Of a stretch of DNA of 64,000 bases, positions 50,874 to 60,307 are shown piece after piece (positions within the stretch are counted from its first letter, which is position 1; each line of letters opens with the position of its first letter). The DNA is taken from positions 24,082 through 88,081 of the forward strand of contig CALLKF010000138.1 in assembly GCA_938008535.1 (NCBI GenBank), given 5' to 3'. The position numbers and the translations under genes were made by a program. The notes under the pieces were generated by a model. It did no database searches and was not told the origin of the DNA. It saw only the letters and a program-made list of their open reading frames with translations. Source of the stretch: an uncultured Saprospirales bacterium. Its GTDB lineage: Bacteria; Bacteroidota; Bacteroidia; Chitinophagales; JADIYW01.

Positions 50874-51854
50874 TTGAGCGAACTAACAATTAAATTAGAA
50901 ACTGTTGATCCAATTGAATTTTTTGGCTTCAACAACAACAAGCTTAAGATTCTTAAAAGAGAATTTAGCAAACTAAACATCAATGCAAGAGGCAACAAAA
51001 TTGTCGTCATGGGTAACCAGGAAGACTTAGACCTTTTCAGTGAAAAGGTTTTATTGTTGGTCGATTACATTGAACGCTACGGAAAGATTTCCGACCAGCA
51101 CATAGAAGAAATTCTGAATGGACGCAATCCTTACGAAACCAACTTTCCGCAATTTAAAGATAATGTCTTGGTGCATGGAAATAATGGTACGTTGGTGCGT
51201 GCGCGCACAGAAAACCAGCAGAAGGTAGTCGATTATTCTGAGAATAACGATATTCTTTTTGCAGTTGGTCCGGCAGGAACAGGTAAAACATATACAGCCG
51301 TTGCCTTAGCGGTGCGTGCTTTAAAAAATAAATGGGTCAAAAAAATAATTTTAACCAGACCTGCGGTAGAAGCAGGTGAAAACTTAGGTTTCTTGCCTGG
51401 TGATCTGAAAGAAAAAATAGATCCTTATTTGCGTCCGTTATACGATGCGCTGGATGATATGATTCCTGCAGACAAACTCGCTTATTACATGACCAACCGT
51501 GTTATAGAAGTAGCGCCGTTGGCATATATGCGCGGACGAACATTGGATAATGCATTTATGATTTTGGATGAAGCGCAAAACGCTACGCAATTACAACTAA
51601 AAATGTTTTTAACGCGTATTGGACCTTCTGCTAAATGTATTATTACAGGTGATATGTCTCAGATAGATTTACCAAAAAACCAGCAATCAGGTTTGAAACG
51701 TACGATGCAGATACTGGAAGGCATCGAAGGCATTGGCATGGTACATCTTTCTGCTGATGATGTAGTTCGTCACCGCTTGGTAAAAGAAATTATCAAAGCA
51801 TTTGATAAAGACGGCGACCGCGAACAACAACAAAGAGATTCAAACAAAAATTAA
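50874..51854 (+). CDS. phoH: PhoH family ATPase
   Basis: 326 residues from a TTG start ('MSELTIKLE'), which agrees with the family N-terminus. Walker A 'AVGPAGTGKTYTAVALAVR' near 131-149, Walker B 'AFMILDEAQNA', and 'FLPGDLKEKIDPYLRPLYDA' identify a PhoH/NTPase of about normal size. The N-terminal 100 residues carry the KH-like part found in PhoH-like proteins, which are linked to RNA handling. Confidence 0.95.
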   Translation: MSELTIKLETVDPIEFFGFNNNKLKILKREFSKLNINARGNKIVVMGNQEDLDLFSEKVLLLVDYIERYGKISDQHIEEILNGRNPYETNFPQFKDNVLVHGNNGTLVRARTENQQKVVDYSENNDILFAVGPAGTGKTYTAVALAVRALKNKWVKKIILTRPAVEAGENLGFLPGDLKEKIDPYLRPLYDALDDMIPADKLAYYMTNRVIEVAPLAYMRGRTLDNAFMILDEAQNATQLQLKMFLTRIGPSAKCIITGDMSQIDLPKNQQSGLKRTMQILEGIEGIGMVHLSADDVVRHRLVKEIIKAFDKDGDREQQQRDSNKN

Positions 51855-51874
51855 ATTCCTTGTTTGATAAATAT

Positions 51875-51911
51875 AAATGCAGTATCAGTTTTTAATGATG
51901 CTGCATTTTTT
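51875..51911 (+). terminator. 13-bp terminator of phoH
   Basis: AAATGCAGTATCA (51875-51887) pairs with TGATGCTGCATTT (51896-51908), one T-G wobble, followed by T's; 20 bp after the phoH stop. Confidence 0.88.
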
Positions 51912-51936
51912 ATAAATAGCATAAAGTCTCCTCGCC

Positions 51937-51959
51937 TTTGTTGGATTTCAACCAACAAA
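51937..51959. repeat. Short hairpin TTTGTTGG/CCAACAAA
   Basis: An 8-bp stem with a 7-base loop in the noncoding gap between phoH and the next gene. I recall similar 'TTGTTGG...CCAACAA' hairpins as dispersed intergenic repeats in this phylum, but cannot confirm copies here. Confidence 0.5.
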
Positions 51960-52080
51960 CTACTATCAGTATCAATTGTAACCAAAAAAATCTAAGAATT
52001 CGTTTTCTAAATAATTATTTTAAAAAATAATAAGGTATAGTATATCTGCCATATTTATTTACTTTTGCAAAAAAAACGAA

Positions 52081-52551
52081 ATGAAAAAAATAGTATTCAT
52101 TGCTTTGGTTGCTTTAAGCATTACCACTTCTTATGCAAAAGATAAAGGCCCAAAAATAGAAGTGAAAGATGATACGGTTATGGTAGATAAAAAAGCTGTA
52201 TTTATTTTAGCTCAGTTTAAAAATGGTTCGGCTGTAAATTATTTTGTAAAAGACTTGAGTGGAACAAAGCTGTTGTTTTTGCAGGAAAATGATTATGTTA
52301 ACACTAATAGGCCAAATCCTAATTATTCTAAATTTCCGAATGGGCCAAGATATCTTTCAACCTATTATTTTGAAGTTACATTTTTAGAGTCTAAAGAAAA
52401 AGCTGAAATTGAATATTTCAAACAAAGTAAATTAGCAGAATTCATAGTGAAATCAGGTTTAATTGTTGATGGAAAGATCACAAAAGACAAAGAAGAAGAA
52501 TTCATTTTAATTAATGGAAATAAGTTTTCTGAAGAAAAAAGCCGCTTGTAA
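52081..52551 (+). CDS. Secreted hypothetical protein
   Basis: 156 residues with signal peptide 'IVFIALVALSITTSYA' and a mature Lys/Glu-rich part. 'VKDDTVMVDKKAVFIL' and 'STYYFEVTFLESKEKAEIEY' suggest a beta-rich fold. No family recognised. Confidence 0.65.
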   Translation: MKKIVFIALVALSITTSYAKDKGPKIEVKDDTVMVDKKAVFILAQFKNGSAVNYFVKDLSGTKLLFLQENDYVNTNRPNPNYSKFPNGPRYLSTYYFEVTFLESKEKAEIEYFKQSKLAEFIVKSGLIVDGKITKDKEEEFILINGNKFSEEKSRL

Positions 52552-52631
52552 CTTCCAAAAAATTACGTGTTTCATGGTATTTAAGTACTGTTTTTTAAAT
52601 GTAAATTGCATGAACTAAAAAATATAAACTT

Positions 52632-53216
52632 ATGAGCAACCTGACAATTAAAGGTAATGGCGGCGCACATTACAAAACCGATTTTCTTTCGTGGTTTGAT
52701 GGTGTGGATGCCATGCTGAAACCAACACCAGATGCGCCAATGCCAAATGTATTGGTGCATGTAGCAAGAATCACCAACACACCAGCAGGCATGACACCAG
52801 GTGGTATGTTGTTAATCAATCCGGATAATAAAGAAATGCCAGATTTGTTTGGTTTTATTTGCGAAGATGAAGAATTGGGAAAATATTACGGACCCAAAAT
52901 TTTCAAAGGAACACCTTTTGAAAACGCGCCTGTATTGGTGGCTAAAATTTCGATGAATATTGATTTCCCAAATTCAGTAAGCACCAAAATTGAAGTAGCT
53001 GGTCATGTAATAGAGCTCGAATTATCAAATTTCGTTGAAGCGCAATTTTATCATCGCGAAGGCGGCATGCCTTTTACACAAAATGTAGTAGAAGCATTAG
53101 CACACACAGCAGTATTTAAATTTGACGGAAGAGTTTTAGAAGGACAACTTCCTACAAGCGGTATCGGCGGCGGCTTGCCAGCAGTTTATTCGCCAAGCGG
53201 AATTTATCATATCTAA
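52632..53216 (+). CDS. Conserved-type hypothetical protein, 194 residues
   Basis: No signal peptide or membrane helix. Gly/Pro-rich loops ('NTPAGMTPGGMLLINPDN', 'TSGIGGGLPAVYSPSGIYHI') and strands; the C-terminal end 'AVYSPSGIYHI' is distinctive. It resembles single-domain hypothetical proteins common in this phylum but I cannot name a family. The base composition is slightly higher in G+C than the flanks. Confidence 0.7.
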   Translation: MSNLTIKGNGGAHYKTDFLSWFDGVDAMLKPTPDAPMPNVLVHVARITNTPAGMTPGGMLLINPDNKEMPDLFGFICEDEELGKYYGPKIFKGTPFENAPVLVAKISMNIDFPNSVSTKIEVAGHVIELELSNFVEAQFYHREGGMPFTQNVVEALAHTAVFKFDGRVLEGQLPTSGIGGGLPAVYSPSGIYHI

Positions 53217-53420
53217 TAACTATTTCGTATGTAATTTTATGGTTTAGTTCCTATAAAACAGCATAGCACTAAACCGCAAAAGAGTTAGGTTTGTGAAAAG
53301 CACAGCAATAGAAGTAAAATTAAAAAATGAATAGCTTTAGCGTTTGCTTTTTGATTTTAGCTTCGGTTTTAATCTTTTCCGTAGGAAAAAGAGATTAAAA
53401 ATTGCCTTGCTTTTCACAAA

Positions 53421-53456
53421 TGCTTTTTGCTTACTTTTTGGCATCAAAAAGTAAGA
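53421..53456. repeat. REP-like hairpin (family also at 62211-62243)
   Basis: TGCTTTTTG then a stem CTTACTTTTTG/CAAAAAGTAAG around GCAT. The copy at 62209-62243 has the same leading TGCTTTTTG and the same GCAT loop. Shared flank plus stem suggests a dispersed element rather than chance. Confidence 0.7.
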
Positions 53457-53549
53457 GAGAAAAGTTGCAAATTATTTTAGTAATTTCTTTTTTGTTGATA
53501 AAAGCATTTCCTGTTGAAACAAAACGATATTCAATCCTTTTTTGCTGTG

Positions 53550-53557
53550 TAACTTTG
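53550..53557 (+). promoter_or_regulatory. -7 promoter element (TAACTTTG) for purC
   Basis: Exact TAnnTTTG match 14 bp before the chosen purC ATG at 53572, giving a leader of about 10 nt. This favours that start over the in-frame upstream ATG-like codon at 53542. Confidence 0.5.
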
Positions 53558-53571
53558 CAAAAATCGTTTTT

Positions 53572-54519
53572 ATGCAAGCAGCACCGTTTCATTTCCCAAA
53601 TCAAAAAAGTTTTTACAAAGGCAAAGTCCGCGATGTCTACAACATTGACGACAAGTATTTGGTGATGGTGGTTTCCGACCGAATCTCTGCGTTTGATGTG
53701 GTGTTGCCGCGACCAATTCCATACAAAGGACAAGTGCTGAACCAAATCGCGTCGTCGTTTTTATCTAAAACAAAAGATATTGTACCAAACTGGGTTTTAG
53801 ATGTGCCTGATGCAAACGTTACCATTGGTAAAGCATGCGAGCCGTTTAAAGTAGAAATGGTGATTCGCGGTTATTTGGCTGGTTCTGCGTGGCGTGCTTA
53901 CAAAAGTGGCGTGCGTGAAATTTGCGGTGTGCAGTTGCCTGATGGTTTGAAAGAAAACCAAAAGTTGGCAACACCAATCATTACACCAACCACTAAAGCA
54001 AGTGTCGGCCACGATGAAGAAATTTCTAAGGAAGAAATCATCAAACAAGTTATTGTTTCAGAAAGTGATTATAATAAGTTAGAAGATTACACACAAAAAA
54101 TATTTCAGCGCGGCACCGAAATAGCTGCGCAGCGCGGTTTGATATTGGTAGATACGAAATATGAATTCGGTAAAATAGGTGATGAGATCTATTTAATTGA
54201 TGAAATACACACACCAGATTCTTCGCGCTATTTTTATGCAGATGGTTATGAAGAACGCCTGAACAACAACGAACCGCAAAAACAATTATCGAAAGAATTC
54301 GTGCGCGAATGGCTGATTGCTAATGATTTTATGGGCAAAGAAGGACAAACCGTTCCGGAAATGACCGACGAAATAGTTTCAACTATTTCCAACCGATACA
54401 TAGAATTGTATGAATTAATCTTAGGTGAGAAATTTGTAAAACAAGATGCTTCGAATGTTGAACAACATATTTTAGCTGCATTGAAAAAATTGTCTGAATC
54501 AGAATCCTTAAATCTATAA
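53572..54519 (+). CDS. purC: Phosphoribosylaminoimidazole-succinocarboxamide synthase
   Basis: 315 residues from ATG 53572 ('MQAAPFHFPNQKSFYKGKVR'). 'GKVRDVYNIDDKYLVMVVSD', 'RISAFDVVLPRPIPYKGQVL', 'VIRGYLAGSAWRAYK' and 'LILVDTKYEFGK' are the PurC blocks. It makes SAICAR in purine synthesis from CAIR, Asp and ATP. The longer class (over 290 residues) is typical of eukaryote-like and Bacteroidota enzymes. hemB follows 42 bp later. Confidence 0.95.
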   Translation: MQAAPFHFPNQKSFYKGKVRDVYNIDDKYLVMVVSDRISAFDVVLPRPIPYKGQVLNQIASSFLSKTKDIVPNWVLDVPDANVTIGKACEPFKVEMVIRGYLAGSAWRAYKSGVREICGVQLPDGLKENQKLATPIITPTTKASVGHDEEISKEEIIKQVIVSESDYNKLEDYTQKIFQRGTEIAAQRGLILVDTKYEFGKIGDEIYLIDEIHTPDSSRYFYADGYEERLNNNEPQKQLSKEFVREWLIANDFMGKEGQTVPEMTDEIVSTISNRYIELYELILGEKFVKQDASNVEQHILAALKKLSESESLNL

Positions 54520-54549
54520 ATCCATTAATCCTGATTCAGACAACTTTCG

Positions 54550-54557
54550 TATATTTG
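54550..54557 (+). promoter_or_regulatory. -7 element 4 bp before the hemB start
   Basis: TATATTTG matches TAnnTTTG and ends four bases before the ATG of hemB at 54562. Transcription would start at or very near the ATG, suggesting a leaderless mRNA. No -33 TTTG is seen. Confidence 0.45.
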
Positions 54558-54561
54558 CACC

Positions 54562-55533
54562 ATGATTCAACGTCCACGCAGAAACCGCAAAAGCGCAGCT
54601 ATTCGTGCTTTAGTACAAGAAACTAGATTGCATCCAAATCAGTTAGTGCAGCCACTTTTTTTAGTCGATGGTAAAAATAAAAACAACGCCATCAAGTCGC
54701 TGCCGACTATTTCTCAACTAAGTATAGATAATGCATTGAAAGAAATTGAAGAGTGCATGAAAGTAGGCGTGAATAGCTTTATTTTATTTCCTGCGGTGGA
54801 AGATGCATTGAAAGATAAAAAAGCGACGTACAGCTATTCCAAAAATAATTTCTATTTAAAAGCCATTAAAGAATTCAAGAAAAAATTTCCTGAATGTTGT
54901 TTGATCAGTGATGTTGCACTCGATCCATATTCTTCTGATGGACATGATGGTTTGGTAGAAAACGGAAAAATTGTCAACGATAAAACATTGCCAATCTTAG
55001 CGAAAATGTCTGTTGCGCAAGCAGAAGCAGGTATCGATATTATTGGGCCAAGCGATATGATGGATGGACGCGTTGGTTATATTCGTCATGCATTAGATGA
55101 TGCTAGTTTTACCGAAACTTCGATCATGAGTTACTGCGTGAAATATGCAAGCGCGTTGTATGGACCTTTTCGTGATGCGTTGGCATCTGCACCCAAAAGC
55201 GGTGATAAGAAAACGTATCAAATGAATTATGCGAACAGGAAAGAAGCTATTGTAGAAGCAGAACTAGATTATGCTGAAGGCGCAGATTTTCTAATGGTAA
55301 AACCTGCTACTTTATATTTAGATATTATTTCTGACCTGAAAGAAAACTTTCCGTTGCCTATTGCTGCCTATCATGTAAGCGGTGAATTTGCTATGCTGAA
55401 AGCTGCAGCGCTAAATGGCTGGCTGGATTATCAAAAACTTTTAGAAGAAACATTAACCAGCATCCATCGTGCCGGTGCTGATGTTATTATTTCGTATGGT
55501 GCAAAAGATTTTGCGAAAAATTTTATTTCTTAA
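54562..55533 (+). CDS. hemB: Porphobilinogen synthase
   Basis: 323 residues. 'PRRNRKSAAIRALVQET', 'LISDVALDPYSSDGHDG', 'YCVKYASALYGPFRDALAS' and 'FLMVKPATLYLDII' with both Schiff-base Lys residues are present. The metal loop has Asp/Ala/Asp instead of the three Cys of zinc enzymes, so it is the Mg-type. It condenses two 5-aminolevulinate molecules in heme synthesis. Its 3' end overlaps convergent pafA by 11 bp. Confidence 0.96.
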   Translation: MIQRPRRNRKSAAIRALVQETRLHPNQLVQPLFLVDGKNKNNAIKSLPTISQLSIDNALKEIEECMKVGVNSFILFPAVEDALKDKKATYSYSKNNFYLKAIKEFKKKFPECCLISDVALDPYSSDGHDGLVENGKIVNDKTLPILAKMSVAQAEAGIDIIGPSDMMDGRVGYIRHALDDASFTETSIMSYCVKYASALYGPFRDALASAPKSGDKKTYQMNYANRKEAIVEAELDYAEGADFLMVKPATLYLDIISDLKENFPLPIAAYHVSGEFAMLKAAALNGWLDYQKLLEETLTSIHRAGADVIISYGAKDFAKNFIS

Positions 55534-57172
55534 TCGCTTCTTTTACCACATTTCCAATACAACCACTTGGCATTTGTATATGCAGTAAACTCGCTAAAGT
55601 AGGAGCGATATCTGTCATGTATGTCTTATTGTATTCTTTTCCTTTTGCAATTCCATTTCCATAAAACAACAATGGAATATGCGCATCATATGGATTCCAG
55701 ATGCCATGTGTGGTTCCTTTGCTGTCATATTCATCATCAATATAACCAGGTTTTAAAATCACCAGCACATCACCACAGCGCGAAGGATAATAACCATTGA
55801 TAAATTGTTCTTTCAATGCTTTTGGCAACATAGCTTCTTGCAAATCTGCGTATTCTAATGCACGGTCAACGCCATTTATTTTTTGCAAAAATGAAATAGT
55901 ATGTTTCAAAATATCGTCATAATCTAATTTTTTTTCTTCAATCAAATTATGATTTAAATAGAACTGATAGTTGCCACTTCCTAAACACAAACTATCAACG
56001 CTAAATTTTTCTTTTAAATAAGCATTCAATTTTTTTTCAGATTCAGAACCAACTACACCACCATTTGGTATTTTATGATTTGCTAAAAAACCTGGAACAT
56101 GCGCTACACCATGATCTGCACTTAAAAATAAAGTGTAATTATTTTTGCCAACTTGATTGTCTAGAAAAATCAAAAACGCTTCCAAATCTTTATCCAAACG
56201 TAAATATGTATCTTCAATTTCTACAGAATTTGGACCAAACGCATGACCAATATAATCAGTAGAAGAGAAGGATACTGCTAAAAAATCAGTAATGGAATCT
56301 TTGCCAAGTTGTTCATTAATTAAGACAGCTTTTGCAAAGTCAAATGTCAACGAATTTCCATAAGGTGTGCTACGAATTTTACCAAAATCTTTCTTATCTA
56401 TAAAACGTTTTAAATCGTAAGGAAATCCTTTTTGATTATCACCAAGTGGTGCACTTTCATAATTATTAGTGTCTGCATCACTTTGCAAATACGTATTTAT
56501 TGGATACAAGGTATTCCAGTTTTTTTCGTAATAAGAATTTGTTTTATTAGATGCATTAAATTCTTGTGTCCATTTAGGCAACTCTTTGAAATAATAAGTC
56601 GAAGAAATAAAACTTCCAGTTTTACTATCATACCAATACGCAGCATCGGCACTGTGTCCAGCAGGCAAAATAGCACCTCTGTCTTTTATGGCAACACCAA
56701 TTACTTTACTTCTGAAGTTGGTTGCTAATTTTAATTCATCGCAAATAGTGGTGGTCAGCATATTTTTCGGACTCATTTTTCCATTGTCATTATTGGCTCC
56801 AACAGTCTGCACACTTTTATCTTCACTGCAATACATGTCTCTCTTTTCTGTATAATCATACCAGCCATTTCCTACAATGCCATGTATCGCAGGAACAGAA
56901 CCTGTGTAAATACAAGTGTGTCCAGCTGCTGTTACCGTTGGTGTATACGGAATAAAAGTATTTTCACAATTAAAACCATCATTCATCAATCGTTTAAAAC
57001 CACCTTTAGAATATCTGTCGTAATAGCGATATAAAAAATCCCAGCGCATTTGGTCAACCACAATACCAACTATTAATTTAGGACGAGCATTTTGTGCAAT
57101 TGGTTTTGTCGTTTGCGAGAATGAAAAAATGAAAGAGAATAAAAATGCAGTAAAAATTAATTGCTTCTTCAT
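55523..57172 (-). CDS. pafA: Alkaline phosphatase PafA-like
   Basis: 549 residues with signal peptide 'LIFTAFLFSFIFSFSQ'. 'VVDQMRWDFLYRYYDRYSKG' opens the domain, and 'YTPTVTAAGHTCIYTGSVPA' carries the Thr nucleophile of the PafA family; 'FSSTDYIGHAFGPNS' and 'LSADHGVAHVPGF' hold the metal-binding Asp/His residues. It hydrolyses phosphate monoesters outside the inner membrane. The gene overlaps the end of hemB. Confidence 0.93.
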   Translation of the reverse strand: MKKQLIFTAFLFSFIFSFSQTTKPIAQNARPKLIVGIVVDQMRWDFLYRYYDRYSKGGFKRLMNDGFNCENTFIPYTPTVTAAGHTCIYTGSVPAIHGIVGNGWYDYTEKRDMYCSEDKSVQTVGANNDNGKMSPKNMLTTTICDELKLATNFRSKVIGVAIKDRGAILPAGHSADAAYWYDSKTGSFISSTYYFKELPKWTQEFNASNKTNSYYEKNWNTLYPINTYLQSDADTNNYESAPLGDNQKGFPYDLKRFIDKKDFGKIRSTPYGNSLTFDFAKAVLINEQLGKDSITDFLAVSFSSTDYIGHAFGPNSVEIEDTYLRLDKDLEAFLIFLDNQVGKNNYTLFLSADHGVAHVPGFLANHKIPNGGVVGSESEKKLNAYLKEKFSVDSLCLGSGNYQFYLNHNLIEEKKLDYDDILKHTISFLQKINGVDRALEYADLQEAMLPKALKEQFINGYYPSRCGDVLVILKPGYIDDEYDSKGTTHGIWNPYDAHIPLLFYGNGIAKGKEYNKTYMTDIAPTLASLLHIQMPSGCIGNVVKEAIKK

Positions 57173-57363
57173 GATAGTAATTTGAGTGCAAGTTAGTAAA
57201 ACTAATCCTTGCTAAATATAATTTAATTATAAATGATGGAAGATTTTTGTGTGAACGAATAGTGTTTGACTTAAATAGGTTGTGTTCTTTGTCAATCTAC
57301 TACAAATTATGTATTGTTTAGATACGAAACATTGCATATATTTACTTTAAATAATCTATCTAT

Positions 57364-58008
57364 ATGAGGCAAATATTTTATAAATCGGTAGTATTAGCAG
57401 CATGTCTTACATTACTTTCTATCAGTAGTTGTAAAAAAGACGATGATGTAAAAATATCAAATAATATTAGTTCACGAAGTCCAGTTGATGATCCGAATGT
57501 TGATGTTGTGATATTAAATTTGAACATAAATACAAATATAAATACCAGTTATTTAGATACTGTCATTCAGGCATTTAATCTTGATTTTCATTTTTCTGTT
57601 TATAAGTATAATTTAGGTGCAGTTAACTATAAATATTTAAGCATCAATACTGGGTATAATACTGATTTGTACTTGCAAGATGAAATTGTTTTTAGAGTTG
57701 GAGAAAGATCGGATTATTTTATACCATCGTATTTAGTTGGTTATAAAATTGACACCTATGAAGGTGCTTGGAATACAATAGAAGGATATACAAATACTTA
57801 TGGAAACATTTTTATTAAAAATACGGATGGTAGCTTTGGTTTTAATGGATTAGGCGATAGATATATTGCTTTTAGAAAAGAAGTCAGTGGTAGTTTTCAA
57901 TACGGATACATAAATTTGAATTTATCTCAAGATGCGAATAATTTAACTATAAAATCAATTGCATATTGTAACGTTCCAAATAAACCATTCTATTTCGGAG
58001 ATTATTAA
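57364..58008 (+). CDS. Hypothetical lipoprotein
   Basis: 214 residues. Lipoprotein signal ending 'LLSISSC' (Cys23), then Lys-Lys-Asp-Asp. The body is beta-rich with many Tyr/Asn ('YKYLSINTGYNTDLYLQDE'). No family recognised. A second lipoprotein gene follows 16 bp later, so they probably share a transcript. Confidence 0.7.
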   Translation: MRQIFYKSVVLAACLTLLSISSCKKDDDVKISNNISSRSPVDDPNVDVVILNLNINTNINTSYLDTVIQAFNLDFHFSVYKYNLGAVNYKYLSINTGYNTDLYLQDEIVFRVGERSDYFIPSYLVGYKIDTYEGAWNTIEGYTNTYGNIFIKNTDGSFGFNGLGDRYIAFRKEVSGSFQYGYINLNLSQDANNLTIKSIAYCNVPNKPFYFGDY

Positions 58009-58024
58009 ACTAAAAATCAAAATT

Positions 58025-58585
58025 ATGAAAATGAAAAAAATAATTTTAGGAGGCATCACAATTTGTTTGATTTTTCAATGCATAATTGGATGCAAAAAAG
58101 AAAAAACTGGTGAAAGTATTTGCGATGGAAATAGTGAAAATATAATTGGCTCATTTGAAGGCAAACAAAGAGTATTTATTGGTGCAATAGATTTAGCAGC
58201 GCTGGGTTTAGTGCCGGAAATTAATGATCAATTGTTAAATAGTAATCTAGCAAATGATAAAATAGCTATGAGTTTCGATTTGCTACAACTTAGCGTAACA
58301 AGTAATCTTAGTAATGTTTCTAATAACATACTTACTTTAGATTCCATCATCTTTGAAAACAGAAGTATTGAAATTAGTACAGGTTTAGATCCACCAATTG
58401 ATTATGTTGAGTTGTGGAACTTACGTGCAGGTGGAACGGTAAAATTTAATTGTGATAATACGATTACAACAGAATTAGTGATAAAAAGTTGTAGTACAAG
58501 TGTTGCCTCTTTAGACACATTCACTAATCTCATAAATTTGAATGACAAGAATGTTCGATTAGTAGGAACATTTACCAAAAAGTAA
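58025..58585 (+). CDS. Hypothetical lipoprotein
   Basis: Start at ATG 58025 ('MKMKKIILGGITICLIF'); an earlier in-frame ATG at 57959 lies inside the previous gene and hides the signal. 186 residues, lipidated Cys near position 23 ('IIGC'). The mature domain has 'LDSIIFENRSIEIS' and 'GGTVKFNCDNTITTELVIKS'. No family recognised. Second gene of a two-lipoprotein unit. Confidence 0.7.
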   Translation: MKMKKIILGGITICLIFQCIIGCKKEKTGESICDGNSENIIGSFEGKQRVFIGAIDLAALGLVPEINDQLLNSNLANDKIAMSFDLLQLSVTSNLSNVSNNILTLDSIIFENRSIEISTGLDPPIDYVELWNLRAGGTVKFNCDNTITTELVIKSCSTSVASLDTFTNLINLNDKNVRLVGTFTKK

Positions 58586-58628
58586 AATAATTAAGTTCAA
58601 TTAACATAAGAAGAATTATCTTCGTTTT

Positions 58629-59711
58629 ATGGCAGGAAATTCATTTGGAGAAATTTTTCGTATTACAACATTTGGCGAAAGTCACGGCGCAGCATTAGGT
58701 GTCATTATTGACGGCTGTCCGGCTGGTTTGCAAATTGATACAGCATTCATACAATCAGAATTAGACAGAAGAAAACCAGGACAATCCAACATTGTTACAC
58801 AACGCAAAGAAGCTGACGAGTTTGAAATTTTATCAGGCATTTTTGACGGCGTGACACAAGGCACACCAATTGGAATTATCATCAGAAACGAAGACCAGAA
58901 ATCCAAAGATTACGAACACATAAAAGATAGCTACAGACCATCGCATGCAGATTTTACCTACGATGCAAAATATGGTTCACGCGATTATCGTGGTGGTGGC
59001 AGAAGTTCGGCTAGAGAAACCGCTGCACGTGTAGCAGCAGCAGCAATCGCTAAACAATTATTAAAACATTTTGGAATTGAAGTAAATGCCTATGTTTCCA
59101 AAGTTGGGAAAATAGAAATTGAAAAAAGCTATACTGAATTAGATTTGTCTAAAACAGAAGATAACATAGTGCGTTGTCCAGATGCGGAAACAGCAGAGAA
59201 AATGATAACGTTGATCAAAGAAGTAAAAAAAGAGGGCGATACGATTGGTGGTTTGGTAAGCTGTGTAATTACTGGTGTTCCGGTTGGTTTAGGCGAACCT
59301 GTTTTTGATAAATTGCATGCAGATTTAGGCAAAGCCATGTTAAGCATAAATGCAGCAAAAGGTTTTGAATATGGTAGCGGTTTTGCAGGAACAGAACTCT
59401 TAGGTTCACAACATAATGATGCTTTTTATAAAGATATGTTCAATCAGATAAAAACAAAAACCAACCATTCTGGTGGTGTGCAAGGCGGCATCAGTAATGG
59501 TATGGATATTTATTTTAACGTGGCATTCAAACCTGTCGCTACGATTATGCAAGCACAAGATTCTGTAGATAAAGATGGCAACGATGCAACCGTGACAGGC
59601 AAAGGCAGACATGATCCATGTGTGTTGCCACGCGCAGTGCCAATTGTAGAAGCAATGGCTGCTTTAGTAATTGCGGATCATTTGCTAAGGAATAGAAATA
59701 GTAAGTTGTGA
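58629..59711 (+). CDS. aroC: Chorismate synthase
   Basis: 360 residues. 'FRITTFGESHGAALGVIIDG', 'RRKPGQSNIVTQRKEADEFE', 'YRGGGRSSARETAARVAAA' and 'KGRHDPCVLPRAVPIVEAM' are the AroC signatures. It makes chorismate from EPSP with reduced FMN. The next gene overlaps by 4 bp (GTGA). Confidence 0.97.
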   Translation: MAGNSFGEIFRITTFGESHGAALGVIIDGCPAGLQIDTAFIQSELDRRKPGQSNIVTQRKEADEFEILSGIFDGVTQGTPIGIIIRNEDQKSKDYEHIKDSYRPSHADFTYDAKYGSRDYRGGGRSSARETAARVAAAAIAKQLLKHFGIEVNAYVSKVGKIEIEKSYTELDLSKTEDNIVRCPDAETAEKMITLIKEVKKEGDTIGGLVSCVITGVPVGLGEPVFDKLHADLGKAMLSINAAKGFEYGSGFAGTELLGSQHNDAFYKDMFNQIKTKTNHSGGVQGGISNGMDIYFNVAFKPVATIMQAQDSVDKDGNDATVTGKGRHDPCVLPRAVPIVEAMAALVIADHLLRNRNSKL

Positions 59712-60307
59712 GAAAAATAAGCAGGAAAAAATGTTTAGAGCTATACAGCTTTCCTCAAACGGATGAAATCAATGAAACTTATTTTTATCCAAAACAAATT
59801 GCGCATTATGTTTTAGAATTGGATGTAACTTCTGTTTCGACTTACTTGAAGCTCTTAAACAAAAACCTTACAAAATTATTAGCTGAACTAAAGATCGAAG
59901 AATTGATTTTCTTAGGAGAAACTAAAATGCCGTGGTTATCTCAGCAGAATTCATATAAACCTGTAAAAGAAGCCATTGGTTTTTTTGAACAAAACAATAT
60001 TGGAAATAAATTTAACGGCGCGATTGTTGTAAAAACGAGCTCACTCGATATTTTCGTAAAACATTTGTTTTGGCTTACCAGATGCAATGCTGCATTTCCA
60101 TTAGTTTATGGTACGAATGATAAGCAACAACTATTGATTAATTTGTGTAAATACGGAAACTTACACATTGATATATTGGATAAAAACATCAAATCATCTT
60201 TTGAAAAGTTGCTTAAGACTACTGACTTCATTATCCTTAAAAATAGAATGTGTTCGGAGCATTTTGCTAAAACCGCTGTAATAAAAGGCAGAAGCATAAT
60301 AATATAA
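59708..60307 (+). CDS. Hypothetical protein overlapping aroC
   Basis: 199 residues from a GTG start inside the aroC stop (4-bp overlap). No signal or membrane segment. 'KLLAELKIEELIFLGETKMP' and 'HLFWLTRCNAAFPLVYGTND' suggest an alpha/beta fold. No family recognised. Overlap with aroC implies translational coupling, so a link to aromatic metabolism is possible but unproven. Confidence 0.65.
   Translation: MRKISRKKCLELYSFPQTDEINETYFYPKQIAHYVLELDVTSVSTYLKLLNKNLTKLLAELKIEELIFLGETKMPWLSQQNSYKPVKEAIGFFEQNNIGNKFNGAIVVKTSSLDIFVKHLFWLTRCNAAFPLVYGTNDKQQLLINLCKYGNLHIDILDKNIKSSFEKLLKTTDFIILKNRMCSEHFAKTAVIKGRSIII

Larger units (their letters stand above)
53217..53571. other. 355-bp gene-free stretch with three hairpins
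   Basis: Three separate foldable segments: GGTTTAGT/ACTAAACC (53241-53248, 53268-53275); TTTTAATC plus TTTTCC against GGAAAA plus GATTAAAA with a 3-base bulge (53367-53400); and CTTACTTTTTG/CAAAAAGTAAG with loop GCAT (53430-53456). Short open frames here carry no recognisable sequence. The last hairpin belongs to the repeat family also seen at 62211-62243. Confidence 0.75.

Noticed and set aside
53402..53665. Plus-strand frame overlapping the purC start
   Set aside because: Covers a hairpin repeat and the 5' end of purC in another frame; no protein features.
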